Source: Odiellus spinosus
Taxonomy: Eukaryota; Arthropoda; Arachnida; Opiliones; Phalangiidae
Assembly (NCBI GenBank): GCA_963920705.1
Contig: OY987231.1
Location: 20,933,024-20,997,023 of the forward strand
DNA: 64,000 nt
Direction of reading: 5' to 3'
Shown: positions 63,807 to 64,000 of the stretch, piece after piece
Numbering within the stretch: position 1 is the first letter of the stretch
How the letters are laid out: every line of letters starts with the position of its first letter
Notes under the pieces: model-generated
Databases searched by the model: none
Told to the model about the DNA's origin: nothing
Seen by the model: only the letters and a program-made list of their open reading frames with translations
Position numbers and translations under genes: made by a program

Positions 63807-64000
63807 AAAATAGTATATGATAGCTAGAGAATTTTTATTTAAAGCAAGCACCATTCATGCGAAAAAAAAAAAAGAAAAAAATCCCCAATGAAAATCAAAC
63901 TCTCACCTTTCACCTAAGCAAAAGGGGGTAAAGCCCCGAATTTCAGCTGCAAATGTACCTAGATTGCTAAAGGAAACTTCACCTTAAAAGCAAAGCCCTA
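63807..64000. other. No gene assigned
   Basis: A-rich tract at about 63,860-63,880. A possible 40-nt minus-strand exon (about 63,907-63,946) has good splice signals but is too short to assign. Confidence 0.3.

Noticed and set aside
63907-63946. Possible 40-nt upstream saposin exon on minus
   Set aside because: Good splice signals, but only one of three frames is open and it lacks the expected C-x2-C pair.
1-64000. tRNA, rRNA and spliceosomal RNA genes
   Set aside because: Looked for conserved boxes by eye; occasional TTCGA motifs lack the partner box and stems.

Overview
This is an insect nuclear window, about 64 kb and AT-rich. The genes have many short introns with GT..AG borders, and they are typical insect genes: crumbs, a Spatzle-family ligand, KDEL-type BiP, insect neutral lipases and a saposin polyprotein. 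I cannot name the species. A beetle is plausible, but that is a guess. No tRNA, rRNA, CRISPR array or bacterial-type operon was seen.

Layout. 1-17,958 has no gene I can support. It carries five copies of one 335-338 bp miniature inverted-repeat transposon (MITE), further foldback elements and a large 33-bp minisatellite. 17,959-22,856 (+) is a four-exon Spatzle-family cytokine. 25,352-35,941 (-) is a complete crumbs gene (20 exons, predicted 2,182 aa). 36,616-38,626 (+) is the mitochondrial ribosome recycling factor, with a 39-bp minisatellite in its last intron. 39,271-41,314 (-) is the ER chaperone BiP (Hsc70-3/GRP78). Its upstream region at 42.25-42.34 kb holds three ER-stress-element-like sites. 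43,650-45,444 (+) is a Ly6/uPAR three-finger GPI protein. 50,346-52,323 and 53,262-54,633 (+) are two tandem secreted lipases with full Ser-Asp-His triads. 55,500 to at least 62,567 (-) is a prosaposin-like polyprotein with eight complete saposin-B domains, part of a ninth, and a C-terminal saposin-A domain. Its 5' end was not found.

The genes do not form one pathway. Several act in the secretory or endolysosomal system (BiP folding, lipases, saposins, a GPI protein, secreted and apical-membrane signalling proteins), but I see no evidence that this grouping is more than chance. All exon joins were made by hand from splice consensus, reading phase and protein-family conservation, and every join listed keeps frame.

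The least expected content is the mobile and repeat DNA. There are two MITE families with 7-bp target duplications, a set of small elements with TTAAAGG-type ends, a foldback element carrying three 54-bp tandem units, and several elements inside introns of the saposin gene. I did not find a convincing new biological system. The best leads are the triple stress-element array upstream of BiP, the MITE end that overlaps a saposin splice donor, the 5'-to-3' fall in intron density along the saposin array, and the shared TTAAAGG termini.
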